DNA of 64,000 bases from Methylobacterium sp. FF17 (GCF_025813715.1 NZ_CP107532.1:2170001-2234000), one strand, 5' to 3'. Positions 45,543 through 55,729 are shown, numbered from the stretch's first letter. Program-made: numbers and translations. The notes: a model not told the origin generated them from the letters alone.

Positions 45543-46547
45543 TCAGCGCATGGCCACCGAGGCGGCGACACGCTCGGCCCGGGTCAGCGCATCGCCATTG
45601 TCCGCTCCGGCAAAGCCGATCACCCGGAGGTAGCGGGAATCCTCGAACACCACCGTCTGCATCGCCCCCATCGAGCGACCGGTCCGGGTATCGGTGAACG
45701 TGCCACGCAGGCGCACCACGGTTGCGCCGCCCCTGACCGAACGGTCCTCCTGCGTGACCACGACGTCCCTGGCGTCCTTCTGCTGCGTGAACAGCCTGCG
45801 CGCGTACGCGGTCTCCGCACCCGCCGGGACCGGCACCTGCCCCAGCGACGGCGCAACGATGATCGCGGGCTGCTCGCGCTCGGGATCGACGTCCTTGGGA
45901 CCCTCGGTCAGAATCAGGCCGTTGCCGGCGAACACGATGACCGGCCGGAAGCCCTCCAGCGCGCCGACGCTGTAGGGCAGGGCGGCGACCTGATCGGCCA
46001 GGCTGGCCTTGGCGCGAAACGCGACCGTGCGCAGCGCCGCCTCGATGGCCGCCTCCGGCACCTGCTTGGCCGCCTTCTCGGGGACCTGGACGGTCACGAG
46101 ACCGGTGCCCGGCGCCCCGCGGACCACCGCGACCCATTTGGCGTAGGTCAGTCCGTTGGCGGACTGGCTTCCGCGCAGCACGAACCCTTCGCCCCCGTCC
46201 ACCGGCAGCGCCTCGCGCGCACCCTTCACCCGGAAGCCGGTGGCTCCGAGCGCCTCGGGGGTGAACCGGCCGTTGATCTGATCCCAGGCTTCCGGGGGCA
46301 TCTCCACGAGGATGATCGAGGCGCCGGAGCGGTGCTCGAAGCCCGCGAACCCCTTGGCCGGCGTCATGCCCGGAGGCGGCGCGAGACCGAGCGAGCCGGC
46401 GGCGGGGAAGACCGCCTCGGCGGCCTGGACCGGCGCGTGCAGGGCCGCCAGCCCCAGGGTTCCTCCGAGCGCGGCGAGCACGCCGCGAAGGGCCCGCCGG
46501 TTCGGCAGAAGGCGGGCGAGCAGGCCGCGCGGTGGGGCGTCGATCAT
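45543..46547 (-). CDS. Exported protein of unknown function
   Basis: Protein of 334 residues with an N-terminal export signal (about 15-42: RRALRGVLAALGGTLGLAAL, ending VQAAEA). The mature part is beta-rich with no recognised domain (MTPAKGFAGFEHRSGASIIL and LVTVQVPEKAAKQVPEAAIE are typical segments). Similar long single-domain exported proteins occur in methylobacteria with no assigned role. It is transcribed alone on the minus strand. Confidence 0.65.
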   Translation of the reverse strand: MIDAPPRGLLARLLPNRRALRGVLAALGGTLGLAALHAPVQAAEAVFPAAGSLGLAPPPGMTPAKGFAGFEHRSGASIILVEMPPEAWDQINGRFTPEALGATGFRVKGAREALPVDGGEGFVLRGSQSANGLTYAKWVAVVRGAPGTGLVTVQVPEKAAKQVPEAAIEAALRTVAFRAKASLADQVAALPYSVGALEGFRPVIVFAGNGLILTEGPKDVDPEREQPAIIVAPSLGQVPVPAGAETAYARRLFTQQKDARDVVVTQEDRSVRGGATVVRLRGTFTDTRTGRSMGAMQTVVFEDSRYLRVIGFAGADNGDALTRAERVAASVAMR

Positions 46548-46676
46548 GAAGGACTCCTGGATAGGCGGGGTCGATGCCCCCGGTTCGGAAACACGCTCAG
46601 ATGAGGAGCGGGGCTGCGGCGAGGGAGACGACGAGCGGCGACGCCGGATGCCGGGCGTCCGCGACCACGCGCAGAA

Positions 46677-46898
46677 TCACCGTCCCCGCTCGATCGGCGG
46701 CAGGCCGAGCCCCGCACGCCGCAGACGCGCCCGTCGAACCGCTCTCGCCGACGCCACCCCGGCGCGCAGGCGCGGCTTGCGCAGGTTCGCCGCAGGGGCG
46801 TGTCGGTGGGCCTCGATGAGGTCGGCCCGGGTGAGCGGGACGCTCCGGCACGCGGCCGGACCGCTTTCCGAAGCGGAGTCCGTCGAAAGGTGGCTCAT
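46677..46898 (-). CDS. Small basic hypothetical protein
   Basis: Possible 73-residue protein. The first 20 residues are polar (SHLSTDSASESGPAACRS) and the rest strongly Arg/Ala-rich (LIEAHRHAPAANLRKPRLRA), which could suit nucleic-acid binding but may simply reflect GC-rich DNA. The ribosome-binding site is weak (GGATGGAA). Listed because it fills the gap between two minus-strand genes with a plausible start. Confidence 0.3.
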   Translation of the reverse strand: MSHLSTDSASESGPAACRSVPLTRADLIEAHRHAPAANLRKPRLRAGVASARAVRRARLRRAGLGLPPIERGR

Positions 46899-46994
46899 GC
46901 GAGTTCCATCCGAGGATTAGGGTGGACCGGACGGTTGCGCTGTCCCGTCATGCGGGCCCGCCAGGAAACGGCGGCCGCTCTTCTCGCAGGGGCG

Positions 46995-47549
46995 CTAGCC
47001 GTGGTCGCCTTGCCGTTCGGCCGCCAAGGCTGGCCGACCGCCCACGAGGCGGCGTCTGAGCCGCACCAGCGCCTCGCGCTGCAACTCGCTCGGGGCGGAA
47101 TACGCGGAGGCCACCGAGGTCAGCATCTCGCAGAGCTGGCCCCGCTCGGCCTCGGTCAGGCGGCTTCGCAGGAGAGGCACCAGCGGGTCGGCGACCTGCG
47201 AGAACGGGTAGCGCGCCTGCGTGTAGCGCCAGGCCCGCTCGAACAGGGCGGAGATCGCCTCGACCTCCAGCGGTGTCTCCATGAGTTCCAGGATTCGGGT
47301 CTTCTCCGCGGCGGTGATCGGGCTGCCCGTACGCACGATCTGGATCATCAGGATCACGACGGCGAGTTGCACGTCGTTCACCCGCTGGAGCGGCGTACCG
47401 AAGAAATCGCTCAAGGCCGACTTCGCCCGCCGCTGCAGCCCCTTGGTGTCGCGATCGACTTCGCGGAGTTGGCTCACGGTCCCGTGCACCCGCAGGACCC
47501 AGAACAGCACGCCTGCCAGGACGGCAGCCACGAGGATGAGGATTGGCAA
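46995..47549 (-). CDS. TerB-like domain membrane protein
   Basis: Protein of 184 residues: one N-terminal membrane helix (about 2-20, ILILVAAVLAGVLFWVL) and a helical domain at about 55-160 with the look of the TerB/DnaJ-associated acidic-helix fold (VNDVQLAVVILMIQIVRTGS, ITAAEKTRILELMETPLEV). TerB-like domains occur in membrane stress and metal-resistance proteins; here it stands alone, without ter genes, so tellurite resistance is not implied. Confidence 0.6.
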   Translation of the reverse strand: MPILILVAAVLAGVLFWVLRVHGTVSQLREVDRDTKGLQRRAKSALSDFFGTPLQRVNDVQLAVVILMIQIVRTGSPITAAEKTRILELMETPLEVEAISALFERAWRYTQARYPFSQVADPLVPLLRSRLTEAERGQLCEMLTSVASAYSAPSELQREALVRLRRRLVGGRPALAAERQGDHG

Positions 47550-48315
47550 ACGGCATCCTCCAAGGAACGGTCGAGAGCGGTGACCCGACCCGACCCGGCC
47601 GTGTGTCCCGCCTTCTGTTCAACATACCGATCTACGCCGGACCGACATCCGCACCGGCGAAGAGCGCTGAGATGAGCCTGTAACGCATCACACTTCGGCG
47701 ACGGGGTCAAACCAGGCTACAGGGCCTGGGGAAACCGAGACGAACCGGATGATCCCCCTGATCGAACGTCCGAATCCGTTTCACGGATCAAGTGTGGCTG
47801 GCTATATGTTTGGTTCGACCGCCTGTTAATACTGTTGCGCGCCCTGTGCGCGGAACGCGCTCCAGAGGCATCCGATCAGGCTGCCTCGTCTCCGAGAATG
47901 GCGCGGTCGGTGCGATGTTCGGCCCGCCGGAAACGCGGCAGCCCTCGTCGATTGCACGAGTATGGAGCCACGCGCCCATGTGTCGGCGCGGCTCGCGCCT
48001 GTCGGCTGCCGGTTCTCTCAAAGTCTCGCGAAGACCGGGACGTCGCGGCTTGGAGTTACCGCTTCGGTTGGGCGCCGGAAGCTCGATCTTGGCGCAGCCA
48101 GGTCGAGATACCGTCGCTGCAAAAGGAAGCGCTGGCGTGAGGGGTGGCAAGCGCAGGCGAAGGCCACAGCTGCGTACCCCTGCACGTTCCCGGCTGGGCT
48201 CATGTGAACGCCGCGGTTCGCGACACGCCCATCTCGACGCCCCCAGCCGGTTTGGCCGCTCGATTGCATACAGTGTTCCGTCCGGGCCCGACCCGCCAAA
48301 GGAACCTGTGCGCGA
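47550..48315. other. Long gene-free region upstream of peptide transporter
   Basis: About 765 bases with no supported gene on either strand; open frames here are short and lack family resemblance. Bases 47790-47840 are AT-richer. The promoter for the peptide transporter should lie near the 3' end. Confidence 0.5.
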
Positions 48316-49947
48316 ATGATCAATTCAGTGACACGTCGGATCAAGCTCTCCGGCTCTCGGAGCTGCCTTCTGGCGATTCCACTCCTGTCAGGCCTGATGA
48401 TGTCACCGGCGCTCGCGCAGGGCGTCCTGAAGATCGGGATGACCGCCTCCGACATCCCGCTGACCACGGGCCAGGCCGACAATGGCGGCGAGGGCATGCG
48501 GTTCACGGGCTATACGGTCTATGACGGCCTCATCAATTGGGATCTGTCCTCGGCGACGAAGCCCTCGGTGCTGGCGCCGGGCCTCGCCACGAGCTGGACC
48601 GTCGATCCGGCCGATAAGACCAAGTGGACGTTCAAGTTGCGCGACGGCGTGACGTTCCACGATGGCTCGGCCTTTACGGCCGAGTCGGTGGTGTGGAACC
48701 TCGACAAGCTCCTGAAGAACGATGCCCCGCAATTCGATCCGCGCCAGTCCGCGCAAGGGCGCTCGCGCATCCCGGCGGTGGCGAGCTACCGCGCCGTCGA
48801 CCCGACCACCCTGGAAGTGATCACGAAGAATCCCGACGCGACTCTGCCCTACCAGATCGCCTGGATCATGATTTCGTCGCCCGCTCAGTGGGAAAAGCTG
48901 GGCAAGAGCTGGGATGCCTTTGCCAAGACGCCGTCGGGCACGGGCCCGTGGAAGATGACCCTGTTCGCTCCGCGCGAGCGTGCCGAGATGGTGCCGAACA
49001 AGGCGTACTGGGACAACGCCCGGGTGCCCAAGCTCGACAAGCTCGTCCTCGTGCCCCTGCCGGAGGCCAATGCGCGTGTCGCGGCCCTTCGGTCCGGTCA
49101 GGTCGATTGGATCGAGGCCCCCCCGCCCGACGCCGTCGCGTCGCTGAAGAGCGCCGGGTTCGGCATCGTGACCAATGCCTATCCGCATAACTGGACTTGG
49201 CACCTGTCCCGCGCCGAAGGTTCGCCCTGGAACGACATCCGTGTGCGCAAAGCGGCCAACCTCGCCGTGGACCGCGAGGGCATGAAGGAGTTGCTGAACG
49301 GCCTGATGATCCCCGCGCAAGGCTTCATGCCCCCGGGCTCGGCCTGGTTCGGCAAGCCGACCTTCAAGCCGGGCTACGATCCGGAGGCTGCAAAGAAGCT
49401 CCTGGCGGAGGCCGGCTACGGCCCGAACAAGCCCATCGTGACCAAGGTTCTCATCGCCCCCTCGGGCTCGGGCCAGATGCAGCCCCTGCCCATGAACGAG
49501 TTCATCCAGCAGAACCTGGCCGATATCGGCATCAAGGTCGAGTTCGAGGTGGTTGAGTGGAACACACTCATCAACCTGTGGCGCGGCGGCGCGAAGGCCG
49601 AGATGTCGCGGAAAGCCACGGGGATGAACTTCTCCTACTTCATCCAGGACCCCTTCACGGGGTTCATCCGGCACCTGCAGTGTAACCTGGCGGCCCCGAA
49701 CGGCACCAACTGGGGCCATTACTGCGACCCCGAGATGGACAAGCTGTTCGACGAGGTGCGCAACACCTTCGATCCGACCGAGCAGACGAAGGTCCTGGAG
49801 AAGGTCCACGAGAAGTACGTCAACGACGCCCTGTTCCTGATGGTGGCCCATGACACCAACCCGCGCGCCATGAGCCCCAAGGTGAAGGGCTTCGTGCAGG
49901 CGCAGAACTGGTTCCAGGACTTCTCGCCGATCTCCATGGGCAAGTGA
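48316..49947 (+). CDS. Peptide/opine-type ABC substrate-binding protein
   Basis: Periplasmic receptor of 543 residues (SBP family 5). Signal peptide about 1-35 (LLAIPLLSGLMMSPALAQ). Typical features: KPSVLAPGLATSWTVDPADK, the family motif KWTFKLRDGVTFHDGSAFTA, DVVWNLDKL-like AESVVWNLDKLLKN and the RKAANLAVDREGMKELLNG helix. The ATG follows AAAGGAAC. First of five genes that form a complete importer. Ligands of the class include di/oligopeptides, glutathione, nickel and opines; which applies is not visible. Confidence 0.92.
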   Translation: MINSVTRRIKLSGSRSCLLAIPLLSGLMMSPALAQGVLKIGMTASDIPLTTGQADNGGEGMRFTGYTVYDGLINWDLSSATKPSVLAPGLATSWTVDPADKTKWTFKLRDGVTFHDGSAFTAESVVWNLDKLLKNDAPQFDPRQSAQGRSRIPAVASYRAVDPTTLEVITKNPDATLPYQIAWIMISSPAQWEKLGKSWDAFAKTPSGTGPWKMTLFAPRERAEMVPNKAYWDNARVPKLDKLVLVPLPEANARVAALRSGQVDWIEAPPPDAVASLKSAGFGIVTNAYPHNWTWHLSRAEGSPWNDIRVRKAANLAVDREGMKELLNGLMIPAQGFMPPGSAWFGKPTFKPGYDPEAAKKLLAEAGYGPNKPIVTKVLIAPSGSGQMQPLPMNEFIQQNLADIGIKVEFEVVEWNTLINLWRGGAKAEMSRKATGMNFSYFIQDPFTGFIRHLQCNLAAPNGTNWGHYCDPEMDKLFDEVRNTFDPTEQTKVLEKVHEKYVNDALFLMVAHDTNPRAMSPKVKGFVQAQNWFQDFSPISMGK

Positions 49948-50005
49948 GGCTGCTCGATGGTCCGGGGGAGGGGCACCGCAGAGCAACCGGGACAAGGGTG
50001 ACACC

Positions 50006-50959
50006 ATGCTGAAGTTCATTCTCCAGCGCCTGCTCACGGTCACGCCGGTGGCGCTGGGCGTGAGCGTCGTCTGCTTCATGCTGGTCCACCTCGCCCCCGG
50101 CGACCCCTTGAGCGCGGTGCTTCCGGTGGACGCCACGCAGGAGACCATCGACGCCATGCGGGCGGCCTACGGCTACGATAAGCCGCTGCCGGTACAGTAC
50201 GTGATCTGGCTCTGGCACGTGCTTCAGGGCGATCTCGGCATCTCGATCGCCACCGGGCGGCCGGTGGCGCAGGAGGTCGGTCGGGCCGTCGTCAACAGCC
50301 TGATCCTCGCCTCCGTGGCCACCCTGATCGGCTTCACCTTCGGCTGCCTGTTCGGCTTCGTGGCCGGATATTTCCGCAACTCGATCCTGGACCGGCTCGC
50401 TTCGGCGGTGTCGGTCTTCGGGGTGAGCGTGCCGCATTACTGGCTCGGCATGGTGCTGGTCATCGTGTTCTCGGCCCAACTCGGCTGGCTTCCGCCCACC
50501 GGCGCCGGACCGGACGGCTCGGGCAACTGGCGGCCCGACTTCGAGCATCTGCGCTACATCATCCTGCCCGCGCTCACGATGTCGGTGATCCCCATGGGTG
50601 TCATCGCCCGCACCATCCGGGCACTGGTGGGCGACATCCTCGCCCAGGACTTCGTGGGGGCGCTGCGCGCCAAGGGCCTCTCCGAGCTCGGCGTGTTCCG
50701 GCACGTGGTGAAGAACGCGGCCCCCACCGCGCTCGCCATCATGGGCCTGCAGCTCGGCTACCTCCTCGGCGGCTCGATCCTGATCGAGACGGTGTTCGCC
50801 TGGCCCGGTACGGGCTTCCTCCTCAATGCGGCGATCTTCCAGCGCGACCTGCCGCTCCTGCAGGGCTCGATCCTCGTCCTGGCGATGTTCTTCGTCGCCC
50901 TCAACCTGATCGTCGACGTCGTGCAGACGGCGCTCGACCCGCGAATCGAGAGGGGCTGA
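50006..50959 (+). CDS. Dipeptide/oligopeptide ABC permease, DppB-like
   Basis: Inner-membrane permease of 317 residues. Starts LKFILQRLLTVTPVALGVSV, then the DppB pattern YGYDKPLPVQYVIWLWHVLQ and GDLGIS; the ATPase-coupling loop is in DFVGALRAKGLSELGVFRHV; ends ETVFAWPGTGFLLNAAIFQR. About six membrane helices. The stop overlaps the next gene by one base. Confidence 0.93.
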   Translation: MLKFILQRLLTVTPVALGVSVVCFMLVHLAPGDPLSAVLPVDATQETIDAMRAAYGYDKPLPVQYVIWLWHVLQGDLGISIATGRPVAQEVGRAVVNSLILASVATLIGFTFGCLFGFVAGYFRNSILDRLASAVSVFGVSVPHYWLGMVLVIVFSAQLGWLPPTGAGPDGSGNWRPDFEHLRYIILPALTMSVIPMGVIARTIRALVGDILAQDFVGALRAKGLSELGVFRHVVKNAAPTALAIMGLQLGYLLGGSILIETVFAWPGTGFLLNAAIFQRDLPLLQGSILVLAMFFVALNLIVDVVQTALDPRIERG

Positions 50960-51888
50960 TGGCACTCGCGACACAGGCCGGCGCGCCGATCCTCGACATT
51001 GCCGGCGGTGCGGCCCCCACGCCGACCGCACCCGATGCCTTCGTGCCCTCGCGGGGGTTCTGGGGACAGGTCGGTCACAAGCTCCTACGCGATCCCGTGG
51101 CGATGGCCGCCGCCTGCGTCATCCTGACGATCGTGGCGGTCGCGCTGCTCTCGCCCTGGATCACCCCGATGGACCCGTATCGCGGGTCGATGCTGCGACG
51201 CCTGAAGCCGATCGGGGACGCCACCTACATCCTCGGATCGGACGAACTCGGCCGCGACATGCTGAGCCGCCTGATGATGGGCGGGCGCCTGTCGCTGTTC
51301 ATCGGCGTCACCCCCGTCATCCTCGCCTTCGTCATCGGGTCCGGTATCGGCATCCTGGCGGGCTATGTCGGCGGCTGGGTCAACACCGTGCTGATGCGCA
51401 CGGTGGACGTGTTCTTCGCCTTCCCCTCGGTGCTGCTCGCCATCGCGCTCTCGGGTGCGCTGGGAGCCGGCATCTTCAACTCCATCGTCTCGCTGACCTG
51501 CGTGTTCGTGCCCCAGATCGCTCGGGTCGCCGAGAGCGTGACGACCCAGATCCGCGCGCGGGACTACGTCGACGCCGCCCGGCTCTCGGGCGCCTCGACC
51601 CTGACGATCCTGCGCGTGCAGGTGCTCGGCAACGTGCTCGGGCCGATCTTCGTCTACGCCACCAGCCTCATCAGCGTGTCGATGATCCTGGCCTCCGGCC
51701 TGTCCTTCCTCGGCCTCGGCGTGAAGCCGCCGGAGCCCGAATGGGGCCTGATGCTGAACACCCTACGGACCGCGATCTACGTGAACCCGATGGTCGCGGC
51801 GCTGCCGGGTCTCGCCATCTTCATCGTCTCGATCTCGTTCAACCTGTTCTCCGACGGCCTGCGGTCCGCCATGGAGGTGAAGGCATGA
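50959..51888 (+). CDS. Dipeptide/oligopeptide ABC permease, DppC-like
   Basis: Second permease, 309 residues. After an N-terminal cytosolic tail and first helix comes the DppC pattern ILGSDELGRDMLSRLMMGGR, then RARDYVDAARLSGASTLTIL (coupling loop) and FLGLGVKPPEPEWGLML. It overlaps the ATPase gene downstream by ATGA. Pairs with the DppB-like protein. Confidence 0.93.
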   Translation: MALATQAGAPILDIAGGAAPTPTAPDAFVPSRGFWGQVGHKLLRDPVAMAAACVILTIVAVALLSPWITPMDPYRGSMLRRLKPIGDATYILGSDELGRDMLSRLMMGGRLSLFIGVTPVILAFVIGSGIGILAGYVGGWVNTVLMRTVDVFFAFPSVLLAIALSGALGAGIFNSIVSLTCVFVPQIARVAESVTTQIRARDYVDAARLSGASTLTILRVQVLGNVLGPIFVYATSLISVSMILASGLSFLGLGVKPPEPEWGLMLNTLRTAIYVNPMVAALPGLAIFIVSISFNLFSDGLRSAMEVKA

Positions 51889-52946
51889 GCCGACCCACCG
51901 GTTACAGCACCGTTCCGATCGCCCGCGACCGAGGCGGTCCGGCCCAGCCCCTCCTCACCGTCGACCGCCTCGTGAAGCATTTCGCGGTGAAGAAAGGCCT
52001 CGGCGCCACCAAGGCCGTGGTACGGGCGGTGGACGGCGTCGATTTCGAGATCCTGAAGGGCGAGACCCTCGGGGTCGTCGGCGAATCGGGCTGCGGCAAG
52101 TCCACCACGGCCCGGCTCATCATGGGCCTGATCCCCCACGATTCCGGCGACCTGCTGTTCGACGGAGAGCGCATCGGCAGCCGGGCGCTGCCCCTGCGCG
52201 ATTTCCGGGCGCAGGCCCAAATGGTGTTCCAGGACAGCTACTCCTCCCTCAACCCGCGCATGACCATCGAGGGCTCGATCGCCTTCGGGCCGCGGGTGCA
52301 CGGTGTGCCGAAGCGCCAGGCCATCGAGCGCGCCCGCAGCCTGCTCGCCCGGGTGGGGCTGGAGCCCGCGCGCTTTGCCGCCCGCTACCCGCACGAACTC
52401 TCCGGCGGCCAGCGCCAGCGCGTGAACATCGCTCGTGCGCTCGCCCTCGAGCCCCGCCTCGTCGTGCTTGATGAGGCGGTCTCGGCCCTGGACAAGTCGG
52501 TGGAGGCCCAGGTGCTGAACCTGCTGATGGACCTCAAGCAGGAGTTCAACCTCACCTACTTGTTCATCAGCCACGACCTCAACGTGGTCCGCTTCATCTG
52601 CGACCGGGTGGCGGTGATGTATCTCGGCCAGGTGGTCGAGATCGGCCCGGCCGACACGGTGCTGGCCGCGCCGGCCCATCCCTATACGGCGGCGCTCCTG
52701 GCCTCGATGCCCTCGATGGACCCGGATGCGCGGACGCAGGTGGCGCCCCTGGCCGGGGACCCGCCCAACCCGATCGACCCCCCCGCCGGCTGCCGCTTCC
52801 ACCCGCGCTGCACCCTGGTGGAGGCGGTCTGCCGGGGCACGGTCCCGTCCCTCGATGTTCTCGATGCAAACCATCGCGTCGCCTGCCTCGCGCGCCAGCC
52901 GCACTCCGGCCATTCCCTGTCGCCCAGCCTGACGGTGGCCGCATGA
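51885..52946 (+). CDS. Peptide ABC transporter ATPase, DppF/OppF-like
   Basis: ATPase of 353 residues. Walker A GESGCGKSTTARLIMGL, Q-loop MVFQDSYSSLNPRMT (OppF type), signature LSGGQRQRVNIARALALEP, Walker B LVVLDEAVSALDKS, and the C-terminal oligopeptide-transport extension with GCRFHPRCTLVEAVCRG. The Walker B shows DEAVSALD, as often seen in OppF/DppF. Overlaps both neighbours by 4 bases. Confidence 0.93.
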   Translation: MSRPTGYSTVPIARDRGGPAQPLLTVDRLVKHFAVKKGLGATKAVVRAVDGVDFEILKGETLGVVGESGCGKSTTARLIMGLIPHDSGDLLFDGERIGSRALPLRDFRAQAQMVFQDSYSSLNPRMTIEGSIAFGPRVHGVPKRQAIERARSLLARVGLEPARFAARYPHELSGGQRQRVNIARALALEPRLVVLDEAVSALDKSVEAQVLNLLMDLKQEFNLTYLFISHDLNVVRFICDRVAVMYLGQVVEIGPADTVLAAPAHPYTAALLASMPSMDPDARTQVAPLAGDPPNPIDPPAGCRFHPRCTLVEAVCRGTVPSLDVLDANHRVACLARQPHSGHSLSPSLTVAA

Positions 52947-53974
52947 GCGCATCCGCAACCGAGCCTGCCGTCGCGATCCGCGGCCTGACGGTCGTCTTCG
53001 GCGGCGTGGTCGAGGCCGTCGACGGGGTCGACCTGACCCTGGAGCGGGGCCAGGCCGTGGCGCTGATCGGCGAGTCGGGCTCCGGCAAGAGCGTTACCCT
53101 GAGGGCGATCATGCGCCTGAACCCGGAGCGCCAGACCCGGATCGGCGGCGAGATCCGCGTCGGCGGCGCGGACGTGATGGCGATGTCGCCCGGCGCCCTG
53201 CGCGCCCTGCGTGGCCGCGTCGTTGCGATGATCTTCCAGGAGCCCTTGCTCGCCCTCGATCCCGTCTACCCGGTGGGGCGGCAGATCACCGAGGCCATCC
53301 GCCAGCATGAGCGGATCGGGGCGGGAGCGGCCCGCCAGCGCGCCCTGGACCTGTTCGAGCGCGTCCGTATCCCGAGCCCGGAGCGACGCCTCGACGCCTA
53401 TCCCCACGAGATGTCGGGGGGCATGCGCCAGCGCGCGATGATCGCGCTTGCGCTGGCCTGCCGGCCGCAGGTGCTTCTGGCCGACGAACCGACCACGGCG
53501 CTCGACGCCACCGTGCAGATCCAGATCCTGCTGCTCCTGCGCGAGTTGCAGGCCGAGCTCGGTCTCTCGACGATCTTCGTCACGCACGATCTGGGTGCCG
53601 CCGTGGAGGTCGCCGACCGGATCGCCGTGATGTATGCCGGCCGCATCGTGGAAGAGGGGTCGGCCCGGGAGGTCATCCTCAATCCGCACCATCCCTACAC
53701 CATCGGCCTGCTGCGCAGCCGGGCCGACGGGGCGCTCACCAAGGGGGCGCGCCTCAAGACGATCCCCGGCTCGCCGCCGGATCTGGCCAACCGTCCGCCG
53801 GGTTGCCCGTTCGCACCGCGCTGCTTCCTTGCCGAGGAGCGGTGTCATGTCGACGCCCCGCCGGATTTTGCCGTCGCGCCCGATCACCGGGCGGCCTGCT
53901 GGCGCGCGGAGGCGGCCCATGAGGCGTTCCGGGGCGATCGAGCACAGGTGCTGGAGGACGTGACCCCGGGCTAA
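52943..53974 (+). CDS. Peptide ABC transporter ATPase, DppD/OppD-like
   Basis: ATPase of 343 residues and last gene of the five. Walker [17 protein letters not shown]-loop [19 protein letters not shown] (OppD type), signature [16 protein letters not shown], Walker [15 protein letters not shown], and the C-terminal motif [18 protein letters not shown]. The gene order (receptor, two permeases, OppF-like, OppD-like) is a standard variant. Confidence 0.93.
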   Translation: MSASATEPAVAIRGLTVVFGGVVEAVDGVDLTLERGQAVALIGESGSGKSVTLRAIMRLNPERQTRIGGEIRVGGADVMAMSPGALRALRGRVVAMIFQEPLLALDPVYPVGRQITEAIRQHERIGAGAARQRALDLFERVRIPSPERRLDAYPHEMSGGMRQRAMIALALACRPQVLLADEPTTALDATVQIQILLLLRELQAELGLSTIFVTHDLGAAVEVADRIAVMYAGRIVEEGSAREVILNPHHPYTIGLLRSRADGALTKGARLKTIPGSPPDLANRPPGCPFAPRCFLAEERCHVDAPPDFAVAPDHRAACWRAEAAHEAFRGDRAQVLEDVTPG

Positions 53975-54249
53975 TCCGTTCAGCGCCGTTTGTTGCGATG
54001 CTGGAGTGCCAGGGGCTGCGCATCCACTGCGGCAGATCCGGTGCCCGGCAATACGCAGAGGCTGGGATCACTGGAGCCCAGCGAAACGCCCTCGGCAGGT
54101 GGGCGCCTGGACGTCGGAAGGCGCCGTCCACACGCTGACCGCGGACCACGCCGGATTGCCGCGACAGGTACCCGAATCTTCCGCACCATCGACCCAGGTG
54201 CGGGGTGCCTGGCGGGGCGCCAAATGATTGCAGAGTATTAGAAAATGGA

Positions 54250-54325
54250 TGGTGCCCAGGGACGGAATCGAACCGCCGACACTGCGATTTTCAGTCGCAT
54301 GCTCTACCAACTGAGCTACCTGGGC
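54250..54325 (-). tRNA. tRNA-Phe (GAA)
   Basis: A 76-base cloverleaf with encoded CCA: 7-bp acceptor stem GCCCAGG/CCTGGGC, D-arm AGCTCAGTTGGTAGAGCA, anticodon loop CTGAAAA with anticodon GAA, and T-arm GTTCGATTC. It lies downstream of the maf-yacG genes on the same strand, a common alphaproteobacterial arrangement. Confidence 0.97.
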
Positions 54326-54431
54326 CGCCGCCGGTTCGCGTGAGCGGCACCGGCTGGAGCGGGGGTATAGGGGGTGGATCGCGGCCTGTCCAGCCTTGTT
54401 GGAGAGAGATTTTGCGACGGCGTCGGAGGCG

Positions 54432-54647
54432 TCAGTCCGGGCCGCGGCTCATCCCTCCGGAGCCCTCGGCATCCTCATCCTCATCCTCGGCGGTGGGGAT
54501 GGCGTAGCGGTCGGTCAGCCAGCGCCCGAGATCGACATCGGCGCAGCGTGCCGAGCAGAACGGGGCGAAGGCCGGCTCGGACGGCTTGCGGCAGATCGGG
54601 CAGGGATCGGCCTTGGGCCGGGTGCGGGACGGATCGGACGCGCTCAC
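54432..54647 (-). CDS. yacG: YacG-family zinc protein (DNA gyrase inhibitor family)
   Basis: Protein of 71 residues. The treble-clef zinc site is clear: CPIC near residue 16 and [15 protein letters not shown] near residue 30, followed by an acidic tail (EDEDEDAEG). E. coli YacG binds gyrase; whether this homologue does is inferred. The start overlaps the maf stop by 4 bases, so the two genes are coupled. Confidence 0.92.
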   Translation of the reverse strand: MSASDPSRTRPKADPCPICRKPSEPAFAPFCSARCADVDLGRWLTDRYAIPTAEDEDEDAEGSGGMSRGPD

Positions 54648-55321
54648 AACGGGCCTCCCCAGGCTTGGCGGACGGGAAACCCCTCACCGTCGAGGAGGCT
54701 CAGGGTCTCGTAGAGGGGCAGGCCGACCACTGCGCTGTGCGAGCCGACGAGCTTCACCACGAACGCGCCGGCGAGGCCCTGGATCGCGTAGCCGCCGGCT
54801 TTGCCGCGCCACTCATCCGAGGCCAGATAGGCCTCGATCTCGCGCGAGGACAGGCGTTTGAACCGGACGCGGGTCTCGACCACCCGCTCGCGCCGCGCGT
54901 CCTTCGGCGAGAGCAGGCACACGGCGGTGTAGACCCGGTGCTGACGCCCCGAGAGAAGACGCAGGCAGTCGGCCGCCTCGTCGGGCAGTTCGGCTTTCGG
55001 CAGGACACGCCGCCCTACGGCCACCACCGTATCCGCCGAGAGGAGGAAGGCCTCGCGCATGTCGTCGCGGCGACGCGCGGCAGCAGCGGCCACGGCGAGT
55101 TTCTCACGGGCCAGCCGGCGCGCAAGCTCGCGCGGCGTCTCGGCCTTGCGGGGCGTCTCGTCGATATCGGCCGGCAGAAGCGCATCGGGTTCGATCCCCG
55201 CCTGCTGCAACAGGGCGAGGCGCCGCGGCGAGGCGGAAGCCAGGACGAGGCGGGCGCGACGGCCGGAGCCGGCGGAATCGTCGTTCGTGATCACGTGCGA
55301 GCCGTCATGGGGCAATGGCAT
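54644..55321 (-). CDS. maf: Maf-family nucleoside triphosphate pyrophosphatase
   Basis: Protein of 225 residues that hydrolyses non-canonical or house-cleaning NTPs. Maf signatures: [20 protein letters not shown], the phosphate-binding Lys in [25 protein letters not shown], and [15 protein letters not shown]. The first 20 residues ([19 protein letters not shown]) are not part of the family core, so a later start near residue 23 is possible. The infA gene often found upstream is not here. Confidence 0.92.
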   Translation of the reverse strand: MPLPHDGSHVITNDDSAGSGRRARLVLASASPRRLALLQQAGIEPDALLPADIDETPRKAETPRELARRLAREKLAVAAAAARRRDDMREAFLLSADTVVAVGRRVLPKAELPDEAADCLRLLSGRQHRVYTAVCLLSPKDARRERVVETRVRFKRLSSREIEAYLASDEWRGKAGGYAIQGLAGAFVVKLVGSHSAVVGLPLYETLSLLDGEGFPVRQAWGGPL

Positions 55322-55508
55322 CCTGTGGCCGTTGGAAACATCGACGCCCCGGAGGCGGGGTGCGGAGCGGGTCCGGACGGCTCCGCCCGCACGGGAACCT
55401 CTCCGCGAGGCGCGGGCCCGGGGCGGCGGGACCGTATCGGAACCGCCCCGCCTTGTGAACGCGCCCTCGGAGGCACCGGCCGTTCACCCGCAGGGTTGAT
55501 CGCGCCGG

Positions 55509-55536
55509 TGGACAATGCGGACGGCTCTGGTATGGT
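55509..55536 (+). promoter_or_regulatory. Candidate promoter of tRNA-Gly
   Basis: TGGACA at 55509-55514, a 16-base spacer, and TATGGT at 55531-55536 give a sigma70-type promoter about 50 bases upstream of the tRNA-Gly 5' end. Confidence 0.5.
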
Positions 55537-55585
55537 CCCGCTCGCAGCCTAAGCGGCTGCCGCTGGCGTCCACGGATTCCAGCCT

Positions 55586-55660
55586 GCGGGCGTAGTTCAG
55601 TGGTAGAACGTCAGCTTCCCAAGCTGAATGTCGTCGGTTCGATCCCGATCGCCCGCTCCA
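55586..55660 (+). tRNA. tRNA-Gly (CCC)
   Basis: A 75-base cloverleaf with encoded CCA: acceptor stem GCGGGCG/CGCCCGC, D-arm AGTTCAGTGGTAGAAC, anticodon arm TCAGC-TTCCCAA-GCTGA with anticodon CCC, T-arm GGTTCGATCCC. The sequence character changes directly after its 3' end, and tRNA 3' ends are preferred integration sites. Confidence 0.97.
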
Positions 55661-55729
55661 ATATCTTCAGGCACTTAGAGCCGTTCTGGTTGGTCGTCTC
55701 ACACAATCGTCTCACATAGCGGCGTGAGA

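Noticed and set aside
46995..47549. Tellurite resistance determinant
   Set aside because: Only a TerB-like domain is present, with no terA/C/D/E genes; resistance is not implied.
53975..54249. Small gene between the peptide transporter and tRNA-Phe
   Set aside because: Short open frames exist but have no ribosome-binding site or protein-like composition.
55322..55585. infA upstream of maf
   Set aside because: This order is common in related bacteria, but translation of the gap in all frames shows no IF-1-like sequence.
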